47,144 nt of DNA, taken from Polyangiaceae bacterium (GTDB lineage Bacteria; Myxococcota_A; Polyangia; Polyangiales; Polyangiaceae). The stretch lies in assembly GCA_947502375.1 (NCBI GenBank), contig CANMZR010000002.1, positions 1 through 47,144 on the forward strand, given 5' to 3'. The notes beneath the pieces were generated by a model, which was not told the DNA's origin, made no database searches, and saw only the letters and a list, made by a program, of their open reading frames with translations. Position numbers and translations under genes: made by a program. This document shows, piece by piece, positions 18,071 through 26,626 of the stretch (the stretch's first letter is position 1; the number at the start of each line of letters is the position of its first letter).

Positions 18071-19264
18071 GTGAATGCTGCAAACCTGACTCGAGTGGAA
18101 CGACTCGACCGTGTGAAGCAGACGAATTCCAGCCCCTGGAAAGTGTTGTTGGCGCCGAGCCTCATCCTCGCCGGAGCCGTCCTCGCGCCCGGCTGCAACG
18201 GTACGATTGGCACGACGTTGCACCCCGAAAAGGTCGACGCGAGCGGAACCCAAGGAGCCGGCGGAGCGGGCGGCGGCACACCCAGCACGGCCACGGGATT
18301 TGACCCAGGTACGACCGGTGCCGGCGGCGACTTTCAGCAATGCGAAGGGATTGAAAACGAGGCCACGAAAATTCCGGTCTCGATGTTCCTACAGGTCGAC
18401 AAGAGCGGGTCGATGAACGAGAACAACAAGTGGAATAATGCGAAGTCTGCCTTCGTGCAGTTCTTCAACGATCCTGCGGCACAGCAGGGGCTCAACGTGG
18501 CCCTGCGGTTCTGGCCCGACGCCGGCTGCGAGCCGAATTCTTGCAACGTGAACGCTTGCGCGACCCCACAAGTTCCGCTCGGCCCGCTCTCCGCCGCGAG
18601 CCAGGTTCAGTCGCTCACCAACCTGTTCAACTCGAAGAGCCCCGGCGGGTTGACGCCCATGTCGGCCGCGTTGGCGGGTGCCACCGCTTGGGCCGTCGAC
18701 GAGCAGACCAAGTCCGAAAGCGCGTCCAAAGTCGTCGTCGTCCTCGTGACCGACGGGGAGCCCACGGCCTGCGACGTCAACATCAACCACATCGCCGCCA
18801 TCGCCGAGGGCGCGTTTCAGAAAAAAGAGATCCTGACCTTCGCCGTCGGACTCCAGGGATCGCAAGAATCCCAGATGAACACCATCGCGAAGGGCGGGCA
18901 CACCGGCCAAGGATTCTTCATCGGCAATGGAAATGCTCAGGCGGAGTTGCTCGCCGCCTTGAAGAAGATCCAGAACAGCGTCGTCGCGTGCACCTACGCG
19001 ATGCCCGAAAGCTCCGACCCCAACCAAACGATTGACCCCACTCAGGTCAACATCGCCTACGACGCTGGCGACGGCACGAAGCCGGTCACCATCTCCCAAG
19101 TCGCAGATCCGTCCCAGTGCGGAGCCAACGCTCAAGCTTGGTATTACGACGACCCCAAAGCGCCGGCGGCCATCCTGCTGTGCCCGAGCACGTGTGCATC
19201 CGTGCAGGCGAACGAGAAGGCCAAGATCAAGATCTTGCTCGGCTGCGCGACCCAGGCCAATTGA
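18071..19264 (+). CDS. VWA-domain lipoprotein
   Basis: MIDAS FLQVDKSGSMNENN, TPMSAALAGA, VVLVTDGEP; lipobox-like AGAVLAPGC. Start uncertain (GTG at 18113 possible). Confidence 0.82.
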   Translation: MNAANLTRVERLDRVKQTNSSPWKVLLAPSLILAGAVLAPGCNGTIGTTLHPEKVDASGTQGAGGAGGGTPSTATGFDPGTTGAGGDFQQCEGIENEATKIPVSMFLQVDKSGSMNENNKWNNAKSAFVQFFNDPAAQQGLNVALRFWPDAGCEPNSCNVNACATPQVPLGPLSAASQVQSLTNLFNSKSPGGLTPMSAALAGATAWAVDEQTKSESASKVVVVLVTDGEPTACDVNINHIAAIAEGAFQKKEILTFAVGLQGSQESQMNTIAKGGHTGQGFFIGNGNAQAELLAALKKIQNSVVACTYAMPESSDPNQTIDPTQVNIAYDAGDGTKPVTISQVADPSQCGANAQAWYYDDPKAPAAILLCPSTCASVQANEKAKIKILLGCATQAN

Positions 19265-19285
19265 CAGACCGAGGAGCCGGAGAAG

Positions 19286-20398
19286 ATGGCACGAACGACG
19301 GGACTGCTCGGCGCTTTGGTGGTTTTCGCGGTGGCGTGCGGAAGCTCAAATTCGAATGAATTGACTGGAACTTCGGGTGCGGGTGGAGCGTCGGCGACCG
19401 CGGGAAGTGAGACCTCCGGAGTGTTCACCGGCAGCACGGGCACCGGCTCGGATGAGTTCGCTGCGTGCGCGAGCGCGAGTCTCGTGGGCGAGCCTATCCC
19501 CGTCACGTTGTTCATCATGATGGACCGCTCCGGCTCGATGCTCGACAACCAGAAATGGGCCAACGCGACGACCGCCCTTCAAGCCTTCTTCCAAGATCCC
19601 GAGTCCGCTGGCCTATCGGTTGCGCTTCGGTTTTTCCCCGATGAGCAACCGGTCGCAGGGTGCAGCGCTCCAAGTTGCAGTGTCGGCGCATGCGCGACGC
19701 CGCTGGTCGATGCAGCCGCGCTCAATGCCCAGCCGGCTTATGCCGATCCTCAACAAAAAGCTCTCGTCGATGCCCTGAAGGCAACGAGTCCGGGTGGCCA
19801 GACACCGATGCACGCGGCCCTCGCCGGAGCCGAGGCCTGGGCCACTGCACACGCGGGCAGCGACCATCGCACAGCGGTCATCCTGTTGACCGACGGCGAG
19901 CCTCAAGGCTGCGATGAGAACATCGACCACATCGCCCAGCTCGCAGCCGAGAGCCAATCGAAAGCGGGCGTGCTCACCTACGTCATCGGCATGGTCGGCT
20001 CAAAACAGAGTCAGCTCGACGCCATCGCAAAAGCCGGTGGAAGCACGGCGGCTTTCCTCATCGACAAGGGCACGGTGACGACCGAACTGCGAGCCCAGCT
20101 AAAAAAGATCAAGACGGCACAGCTCGCTTGCACGCTGGAGCTTCCCGGGTCGCCCGATCCCACAAAACCAGTGGACCCCGAGTTGGTCAACGTGACGATG
20201 GCGCCCAAGGCTGGCGGCGTCGCGAGCACGATTCCGCAAGTGGCATCGAAAGCGGCTTGCTCCGGAGTGGCCTGGTATTACGACACTCCCAATGCGCCCG
20301 CGCACATCATCCTTTGCCCAGCCGCCTGCACGGCCGCCGAGGACAACCCCGACACGGTGGTGACCGTGGTGCTTGGCTGCGCGACGAAAGTCCTCTGA
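19286..20398 (+). CDS. VWA-domain lipoprotein, paralogue of the upstream gene
   Basis: IMMDRSGSMLDNQKW, TPMHAALAGAEAWA, VILLTDGEPQGCDENIDHIA, shared C-terminal YYD-PNAPAHIILCP; lipobox-like VVFAVAC. Confidence 0.85.
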   Translation: MARTTGLLGALVVFAVACGSSNSNELTGTSGAGGASATAGSETSGVFTGSTGTGSDEFAACASASLVGEPIPVTLFIMMDRSGSMLDNQKWANATTALQAFFQDPESAGLSVALRFFPDEQPVAGCSAPSCSVGACATPLVDAAALNAQPAYADPQQKALVDALKATSPGGQTPMHAALAGAEAWATAHAGSDHRTAVILLTDGEPQGCDENIDHIAQLAAESQSKAGVLTYVIGMVGSKQSQLDAIAKAGGSTAAFLIDKGTVTTELRAQLKKIKTAQLACTLELPGSPDPTKPVDPELVNVTMAPKAGGVASTIPQVASKAACSGVAWYYDTPNAPAHIILCPAACTAAEDNPDTVVTVVLGCATKVL

Positions 20399-20467
20399 TA
20401 CCGAGCCCACGAAGCGCCGCCTTCGAGCCAACGACTATAAAGTATTCAGCAGACTCTTTTCAGTATA

Positions 20468-20485
20468 ACCGTCTTAGTAGACGGT
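20468..20485. terminator. Inverted repeat ACCGTCT-TAGT-AGACGGT (candidate terminator or operator)
   Basis: Perfect 7-bp stem, 4-nt loop, in an AT-richer intergenic region after the second VWA gene; no clear U-tract. Confidence 0.45.
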
Positions 20486-20684
20486 ACTTGAAATAAAGTG
20501 TTGAATAGAACATAGTGAGTTGTGACGCAGCCGGGCGAGCGCACGCTCAAACGGCCGCGATGGCTTCGACCCCCGGGAATGCCAGGTGCACGGAGCGCCG
20601 ACGAAACGGGCGCTGCCTTAGAAAAAGTGGACTTTTACTTACATAATCGTGCTGTCAGGGTAGCGTTTGGGCAGGTTGACGGTT

Positions 20685-21017
20685 ATGAGTGTGGCGGGGG
20701 AAGAAACAATGCATCGCGTTATTATGAGTTCGACCGAGTTACCTGAAGAACTTCGACATCGGCGCTCCGCGAGGCGGCTCCCGAGCACCGTGCAAGTCGA
20801 AGTGCTCGGCCCTCGAAAAGGCACCGGCGTCGTCATGAACGCAAGTTCAGGTGGGATGCGAATTGCGGTCGATTGCGAGTTGGCGCGCGGTGAAGTTTGC
20901 TCGGTGCGGCTCGTCGGCGGGACCGGGGTCGCCCTCTTCGATTCGCTCCGCGTCGTGTGGGCGCACAAGCTCGCCGACGGCTGGGTCGCAGGTCTCGCGC
21001 GCATCCGGGTGGACTGA
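20685..21017 (+). CDS. PilZ-domain protein
   Basis: RHRRSARRLPSTVQVEVLG...GVVMNASSGGMRIAVD: RxxxR and NxSxGG motifs. Confidence 0.78.
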   Translation: MSVAGEETMHRVIMSSTELPEELRHRRSARRLPSTVQVEVLGPRKGTGVVMNASSGGMRIAVDCELARGEVCSVRLVGGTGVALFDSLRVVWAHKLADGWVAGLARIRVD

Positions 21018-21044
21018 GGCCGTCCCGCCCCCGGACACACATGT

Positions 21045-21401
21045 TCACCACTCGCAATGGGACGAACAGTCCAACGAGCCCGAGTGAAGCTTGCTGGCTC
21101 GCGGCATGGCTTGGGGTGAACCGACGATCTGCCCGCTCGTCAGCTCCCACGCTGCGAGGTAGGCCGTGGTCGCGACGGCCAGCTTGTCGCTGTCCAGCGC
21201 CAGCGCCAACACCGGCACAGCCACGTTTGTCTGGGGATGGTGCGGCAATGCAATCCGCAACAGTTCCTCCGCGCGTCGCCAACGCGTGACGACAACTGTG
21301 CCAGCATTCGCTGCCGCCAGCAACTCGCCTTCCCGCGAAAACGCCAGCGCATCGATGTTGCCACCGCCATGCTCTGGACCGTCGAGCGTGAGCCCTTTCA
21401 C
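21045..21401 (-). pseudogene. WD40-repeat protein fragment
   Basis: NIDALAFSREGELLAAANAGTVVVTRW...VPVLALALDSDKLAVATTAYLAAWELTSGQ: about two blade-like units only. Confidence 0.5.
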
Positions 21402-21545
21402 CAGGCTAAGAGAAGATCGTCGTTCGGATCGACGATCGTAACGCTGCCGATGAGCGACTTGCGCTTCTGCCTCGTCGCCGCGAGTGGAACGAGTTTCGCG
21501 ACCGGTTTTCCTCGTTTTATGGTTGTTGTTCTTGGCCGATTGGCG
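21398..21545 (-). pseudogene. Truncated Phd/YefM-type antitoxin remnant
   Basis: Own translation of the minus strand: ...RTTTIKRGKPVAKLVPLAATRQKRKSLIGSVTIVDPNDDLLLAW-stop (TGA at 21398-21400), resembling the GKPVAKLVP / GS(I)xxxDD C-terminus of Phd antitoxins; N-terminal half absent. Confidence 0.55.
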
Positions 21546-21649
21546 GGAGCAGGCGCGCCGGGGGATTCACCGGGGCCCGCGGAGCCCGAAGCGCAGGCTC
21601 TGCCTCAGCACGATGTGCGTCGCCGGTCGAGATGGACCCGGCGCACGCG

Positions 21650-22054
21650 TCATACACAGCGCACGTCGATGAGACTGGTCAGCGCTGCGAAGTCGGCGTG
21701 ATTTCGGGTGTAGATGGGGACCTTGTGGACGAGCGCCGTCGCCGCGATCCATAAACCCATGACTCGGGCGCGTGGCTGGGCGCCGGCAGCTTTCACCGCG
21801 TGTGCGACCGTTGCGTACGCCCGCGCGACTTTTTCGTCGATCGCTAACGGACGGAAGGTTGTTTCGATGATTCCTAGCCTGCGGAGTCGATGGCGCCGCG
21901 TCTCGTCATTCTTGGCGACGAGCACTCCGTAGTGCAGCTCCGCGAGGGTCGCGACGGAGATCGCGGCCTCCTTCGGTAGGACCGGTCTCAGTTCCTCGTC
22001 GTCGCCTGCGATGACGATGGAGGTGTCGAGAATGCCTCGACTCACTCTGGCCAC
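21650..22054 (-). CDS. vapC: PIN-domain toxin, VapC family
   Basis: GILDTSIVIAGDDE, SVATLAELHYGV, LWIAATALVHKVPIYTRNHADFAAL. Confidence 0.87.
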   Translation of the reverse strand: MARVSRGILDTSIVIAGDDEELRPVLPKEAAISVATLAELHYGVLVAKNDETRRHRLRRLGIIETTFRPLAIDEKVARAYATVAHAVKAAGAQPRARVMGLWIAATALVHKVPIYTRNHADFAALTSLIDVRCV

Positions 22055-22293
22055 CGGGAGTCGAGATCGGCCTGTCCCATGTCGGCGATGTCATCGAAGA
22101 AGGTCGCATCCACGGCCCCTTCAGCGAGAATGGGCAGGTACTCGCGCTTCGTCACCCACGCCTGTTTTCGGCACGGGCCAAGCTCCGCCACCGGGCGGCC
22201 ATCGACGCTGATGACGAACTGCTGTCCGCGCTCTGCCTTTCGAAGAATCTCGCCGCTATGATTTCGGAGCTCCCGTTGAGGGATGGTCTTCAC
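22042..22293 (-). CDS. Phd/YefM-family antitoxin
   Basis: GTG start; KTIPQRELRNHSGEILRKAERGQQFVISVDGRPVAELGP; overlaps vapC start. Confidence 0.83.
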   Translation of the reverse strand: MKTIPQRELRNHSGEILRKAERGQQFVISVDGRPVAELGPCRKQAWVTKREYLPILAEGAVDATFFDDIADMGQADLDSRWPE

Positions 22294-22488
22294 ACAACCA
22301 AGTGTAGCACATGTGCTACAGGCGCTCGACGCTCCAATCCTTCTCTCCTTCTTTGAGGAGCGAGGAGATTGGGGAGAGGTCCAAGCACTCGCGCACAAGA
22401 ATCGGTGAGCGAGCCGGTGAGCGGACAAGGAAGCTCGTGCAGGCGGTTCGGGTAGCGCGATTATTCGTTACGGTTTTTGATTCGCCAG

Positions 22489-24564
22489 CTAACGTTTTTG
22501 CGCGCGGTACTCACCCCGTAGCACACGGCGTAGAACCTTGTTCGAGGCGGTTCGCGGGAGCTGGGCGGTGAGCACGAGCTCGTGAACTTTGAAGAGCGGG
22601 TTCAACTCGCGGGCGAGCGCGCGCTGCAGTTCGAGCTGCAACTCGGGAAGCTCGCACGTGTTGCCGTCGGCCATCACCACATAGACGACGAGCAGGCTTG
22701 GACCGCCCCCGACGGGCGGAACCGCAATGGCAGCCGACTCGAGAACGCCCCCTACCCGATTGCAGATCCGCTCGAGTTCGGCACTCGAGGTCTTGATGCC
22801 GCCAAGATTCATCGTGTCGTCGACGCGACCGAGCGCGCGATAAGAGCCACCGAGCCGCTCCACCTGGTCGCCGTGGCGGCGCAAGACCTCGCCCTTCGGA
22901 CCTCTCGGCATGTCCGCGTAGTAACTCTCGTGATGGTCGCGATTCAAAAGGCGGTTTGAGCTTCCGAAGAGCGGTGGGATCAGCGCGAGCTCGCCTTGAT
23001 CACACTCGTTTCCATCGTCATCGATGAGCACGAACGCACAGCCAAGAGCGGGCGTACTGAAAGCGCTTGGGGCCTGGGGTTGGATGACCGTCCCGGTGAT
23101 GTAAGCACCGCCTATCTCCGTCCCGCCGCAATACTCGATGACCGGTTTGTAGCCGCCGCGCGCGCTCAGCCAATGCATCTCATGCGGCGTCGAGGCCTCA
23201 CCGGTGGAGCTGAAACAGCGGATCCGGCTCCAGTCGAGCCCGTCCATGCAAGCCGAGGCCTTCCAGGTTTTGACGAGGCTCGGAACGACGCCGAGCATCG
23301 TGACGCGGGCATCCTCGACGAAGCGACCGAAGTCGCGACCGAGTGGACTCCCTTCGTAGAGGGCGATGGTCGCGTCGTTGAGGAGCGCGGCGTAGATGAG
23401 CCACGGTCCCATCATCCAGCCGAGATTCGTGGGCCAACACACCACGTCCCCGCGCTTGAGGTCGTGATGAGCGAACGCATCCGCAGCGGCTTTCAAGGGC
23501 GCGTGCATCGTCCACGGGATGGCCTTGGGCTCACCGGTGGTGCCCGACGAAAAGAGGATGTTCGTCACGTCTTCGGCAGACCGAGGACAGTACTCGGCCG
23601 CCGAGCGTGGCTGCCCTGCGCCGCCAGCGAGAAACGCGTCCCACGACACATCGCGCGTGTCGAGCGGCAGTGCCAGCGTGCCGCTCGCAGGCAACACAAT
23701 AGCGCGGACAGCCGTCCCGACCGTCGCCGCCTGAACGCGCTCGTACAATGGCAGCGCCTTGCCACTGCGCGCGATCACGTCCTGGGTGAACACCAACTTG
23801 GCCTCCCCGATGCGCAAGCGCAGCGCTATTTCACCAGCCGCGAAGCTATCGGCAATCGAAACGACGATGCCACCCAGCCGCACGATCCCTAGATAAATCG
23901 CAACGGATTCGTACGTCATCGGCATCGCAATGGCGATGGCGTCCCCCTCGGTAAGACCCAGGCCCGAAAGCCCCCGCGCGACCCGCTCGCTATCGGCCTC
24001 GAGCTCCGCCAGCGTTCGCCGCTCAAGGCCCCCGCCCTCGGCTTGAAAGACGACGGCGACGCGATTCGACTCGCTGCGAGCGAGGGCCGCTTCAGCGAGG
24101 TTCGCACGCATGCCCACAAGCCACAGCGCCGACTCGGGACCATCTTCGGCCATGAGCACCCGCACCCCGGCAAGCACTGGCGCTAGCTGAAGTTTGTCGA
24201 GGACATAACGCCAATAACGCTCCGGCTCGGCCACCGAGAAAGCGTGAAGCGCCGCGTAATCCGCGACCTCGAGCGCGCGGATCATGCGTGCGACGTTGCT
24301 CGACTCGAGCTCACGCGGTCCCGGAACCCAGATTGGCGCAGGGCCCAACGACGCGGGCCAGTCTGCGAAGACGATAGAGTGCACGACGCGGTGAACCTCG
24401 AAGGGTTGGGCCGGCCCCAGCAACTCCTTGGCGACGTGACGCCACAACCCGAGCACGTCGGCACCGAAGCCGGTGCAGAGGGCCTCATAGGCGGTGACAA
24501 AGGCCTCCGCGGTCGCGGCATCCAGACCAGCCGTTTGAAGCGCCGCGCCAGTGAGAAGGGACAT
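22489..24564 (-). CDS. AMP-dependent acyl-CoA synthetase/ligase (acetoacetyl-CoA synthetase / plant AAE17-18-like architecture)
   Basis: NILFSSGTTGEPKAIPWT P-loop; IEYCGGTEIGG; YRALGRVDDTMNLGGIKTSSAELE; PRTASNKVLRRVLRGEY; long N-terminal extension. Confidence 0.88.
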   Translation of the reverse strand: MSLLTGAALQTAGLDAATAEAFVTAYEALCTGFGADVLGLWRHVAKELLGPAQPFEVHRVVHSIVFADWPASLGPAPIWVPGPRELESSNVARMIRALEVADYAALHAFSVAEPERYWRYVLDKLQLAPVLAGVRVLMAEDGPESALWLVGMRANLAEAALARSESNRVAVVFQAEGGGLERRTLAELEADSERVARGLSGLGLTEGDAIAIAMPMTYESVAIYLGIVRLGGIVVSIADSFAAGEIALRLRIGEAKLVFTQDVIARSGKALPLYERVQAATVGTAVRAIVLPASGTLALPLDTRDVSWDAFLAGGAGQPRSAAEYCPRSAEDVTNILFSSGTTGEPKAIPWTMHAPLKAAADAFAHHDLKRGDVVCWPTNLGWMMGPWLIYAALLNDATIALYEGSPLGRDFGRFVEDARVTMLGVVPSLVKTWKASACMDGLDWSRIRCFSSTGEASTPHEMHWLSARGGYKPVIEYCGGTEIGGAYITGTVIQPQAPSAFSTPALGCAFVLIDDDGNECDQGELALIPPLFGSSNRLLNRDHHESYYADMPRGPKGEVLRRHGDQVERLGGSYRALGRVDDTMNLGGIKTSSAELERICNRVGGVLESAAIAVPPVGGGPSLLVVYVVMADGNTCELPELQLELQRALARELNPLFKVHELVLTAQLPRTASNKVLRRVLRGEYRAQKR

Positions 24565-24576
24565 CGGCGTTTTTTA

Positions 24577-25164
24577 TCAGAGCCTGCCGAGGCCCTGCAT
24601 CAATTTCGCCGTGTCCTTCAGCCAGCCGCCGAGTCCGTCGAGCTTGCGCGGCACACGGAGGGACAACAGGATCCGAAGAAAACCCTGCGCCAGCTCGGTC
24701 ATGCGATAAAGAAAACGCATGCGTTCGACGGAGAAGCGCGGCGGCTTCTCGGAGGCCATCGAGGCCGCGTCAAGGGCCCCTTCGAGCGCGACGCGGACCG
24801 TTTCGACCAGCATCCACTCCCGCTCGCGCAGGACATCCGAGACGGTGGGCCAGATGTCAAACACGGCGCGATAAGGAGCCTGCCGCCGCTCATCGCTCGG
24901 TTGCACGAGGCCACGCTGAAGCAACTCCGCCATCGCTCCGCTGACAAGAGAACGGCTGACGTCGAGAAATTCCGACACTTCGATCTGCGTCAGCGGTTCG
25001 GTGCTGAGCGCGAGAAGAGTCCAAATTCGCCCGTGAATCGCCTTGAAGCCCCAGTACTCGATGAAAGCCCCGACGGACTCGCAGACCTGCCCAACCCTGA
25101 GCGACAGATGATCACTTGGAGGAACCCCACGGAAAGTCTCGGAGACCACAGCTGTTCTCATCAT
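24577..25164 (-). CDS. GbsR/MarR-family transcriptional regulator
   Basis: FIEYWGFKAIHGRIWTLLALSTEPLTQIEVSEFLDVSRSLVSGAMAELLQRGLVQ winged-helix. Start at MMRTAVV (25164), not the ORF start at 25293. Confidence 0.82.
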   Translation of the reverse strand: MMRTAVVSETFRGVPPSDHLSLRVGQVCESVGAFIEYWGFKAIHGRIWTLLALSTEPLTQIEVSEFLDVSRSLVSGAMAELLQRGLVQPSDERRQAPYRAVFDIWPTVSDVLREREWMLVETVRVALEGALDAASMASEKPPRFSVERMRFLYRMTELAQGFLRILLSLRVPRKLDGLGGWLKDTAKLMQGLGRL

Positions 25165-25216
25165 TGTGAACCGTCGTTCTTTGCAGCATCCTGGAAGCGG
25201 CGCCGTCGAATGACAC

Positions 25217-25244
25217 TTGCTTCGTTTTCGGTCATCGCTATAGT
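25217..25244 (+). promoter_or_regulatory. Candidate promoter for the men operon (TTGCTT-N16-TATAGT)
   Basis: TTGCTT at 25217-25222, TATAGT at 25239-25244; about 48 bp upstream of menF. Confidence 0.4.
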
Positions 25245-25252
25245 CGTAGCAG

Positions 25253-25274
25253 TTGTTCACCCCATCGTGAACAA
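25253..25274. promoter_or_regulatory. Perfect inverted repeat TTGTTCAC-CCCATC-GTGAACAA, candidate operator
   Basis: 8-bp arms, 6-bp spacer, in the divergent intergenic region between the regulator and menF, just downstream of the -10-like element. Confidence 0.65.
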
Positions 25275-25291
25275 TATGTTCCAAGGTCGTC

Positions 25292-26626
25292 ATGTCTGTT
25301 CGAATCCATCGACACGTCGAGCGTCTTCCGGACGGCGCCGCGTTTAGCCTGCCGACTGAGGGTCTTGGGCAGACTTTTCATTGGCGAGATGGCATGTCGT
25401 CGCTCGAGTTTTCGGCCTCCGGATGCGCCTGGTCGAGCGAGGGTTCAGGGGGCTTTCGAGATGCCTTCGCAGGGCGTTCACTCCGCGTCGAACAGTCGCA
25501 CGAGAACGCAGCATGCGAAGCGGCGGCAGCGGGGCTTCCGATGCTGCTCCATGCGATACCGTTTGGGGCCGCTTCGTTTGGGGCCGCTTCGTTTGGGGCG
25601 AGTGACGCTGTCTGGGCTGGCTGGCCCGCTGGTCGCACCTGGCTACCCGAACGGGTACTCGTCCGCACGCCCAAAGGCGCGGCCTACCTCGTGACGCAAA
25701 CAGCCGAAAGCCATGGTGCCTCCGTCACGCCGCTCGTAGGTCCCAACCGCACCGAGCGAGCGCGGGACCTGGGACGGGCTGCCTTCACGGCCCGCCTCGA
25801 AGCGGCGCGGGCAGCGATCCGCGAAGGCGTTTTTCGGAAGGTCGTCGTGGCACGGAGCGAGACCGTACGTTCGGCGATGCCGTTTGACCCGCTCTTGCAA
25901 TTGGCAGCTTTGAAGGCAAGAGCGCCGTACTCGGTCGCTTTCGCATGGCTCCTTGGGCCAGAGCGCGCCTGGCTCGGAGCGACGCCCGAGGTGCTGGCGC
26001 GCAGCACGGCCGGGCGGCTCCAGACGAGCGCCATCGCGGGAACGGCCCTCGCAAGCCTGGATCCCGCTGGCGAGCGGCTGTTGGCCGATCCGAAGAGCCG
26101 CGAAGAGCATGGGCTCGTCGTCGATGCGATGCGAGCCGCGCTCGAGCCGCACGTGCACGCACTCGAGGTCGAAGGCCAACCGCGGGTGCTGCGGTCCGAG
26201 CGGCTGGTGCACCTCGAAACGTCCATGGGCGGCATGCTCCGAGGATCGGCGGAATTTTTGACCGCGTGCGAGAGCTTGCATCCGACCCCCGCCCTCGGTG
26301 GCAGTCCGCAGGCGCCAGCACTCGCTTGGCTCGCGCGTCACGAGGGGCTTCATCGAGGTTATTACGGTGCACCGATAGGTTGGAGCGCCCCGAACGGTGA
26401 CGGCGTCCTCGCGGTGGGCATTCGCTCAGTGCTCTTGGCCGCCGGCGAAGCCGTGCTCTTTGCAGGCGCAGGGATCGTCCTTGACTCAGACCCGGAAGCC
26501 GAGTGGCTCGAGACCGCGCAGAAGCTCGAGCTTGGACGCACGACCTTGCGAACGAGCAGCGAAAAGACGATTGAATCGTTCCTTGGCGCCGCCGTGGACG
26601 CACCGAAGATCGGGGCGACGCCATGA
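25292..26626 (+). CDS. menF: Isochorismate synthase
   Basis: FRKVVVARSETV, AFAWLLGPERAWLGATPEVLARSTAGRLQTSAIAGT, LHPTPALGGSPQ, GYYGAPIGWSAPNGDGVLAVGIRSVLL; followed by menD. Confidence 0.92.
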   Translation: MSVRIHRHVERLPDGAAFSLPTEGLGQTFHWRDGMSSLEFSASGCAWSSEGSGGFRDAFAGRSLRVEQSHENAACEAAAAGLPMLLHAIPFGAASFGAASFGASDAVWAGWPAGRTWLPERVLVRTPKGAAYLVTQTAESHGASVTPLVGPNRTERARDLGRAAFTARLEAARAAIREGVFRKVVVARSETVRSAMPFDPLLQLAALKARAPYSVAFAWLLGPERAWLGATPEVLARSTAGRLQTSAIAGTALASLDPAGERLLADPKSREEHGLVVDAMRAALEPHVHALEVEGQPRVLRSERLVHLETSMGGMLRGSAEFLTACESLHPTPALGGSPQAPALAWLARHEGLHRGYYGAPIGWSAPNGDGVLAVGIRSVLLAAGEAVLFAGAGIVLDSDPEAEWLETAQKLELGRTTLRTSSEKTIESFLGAAVDAPKIGATP

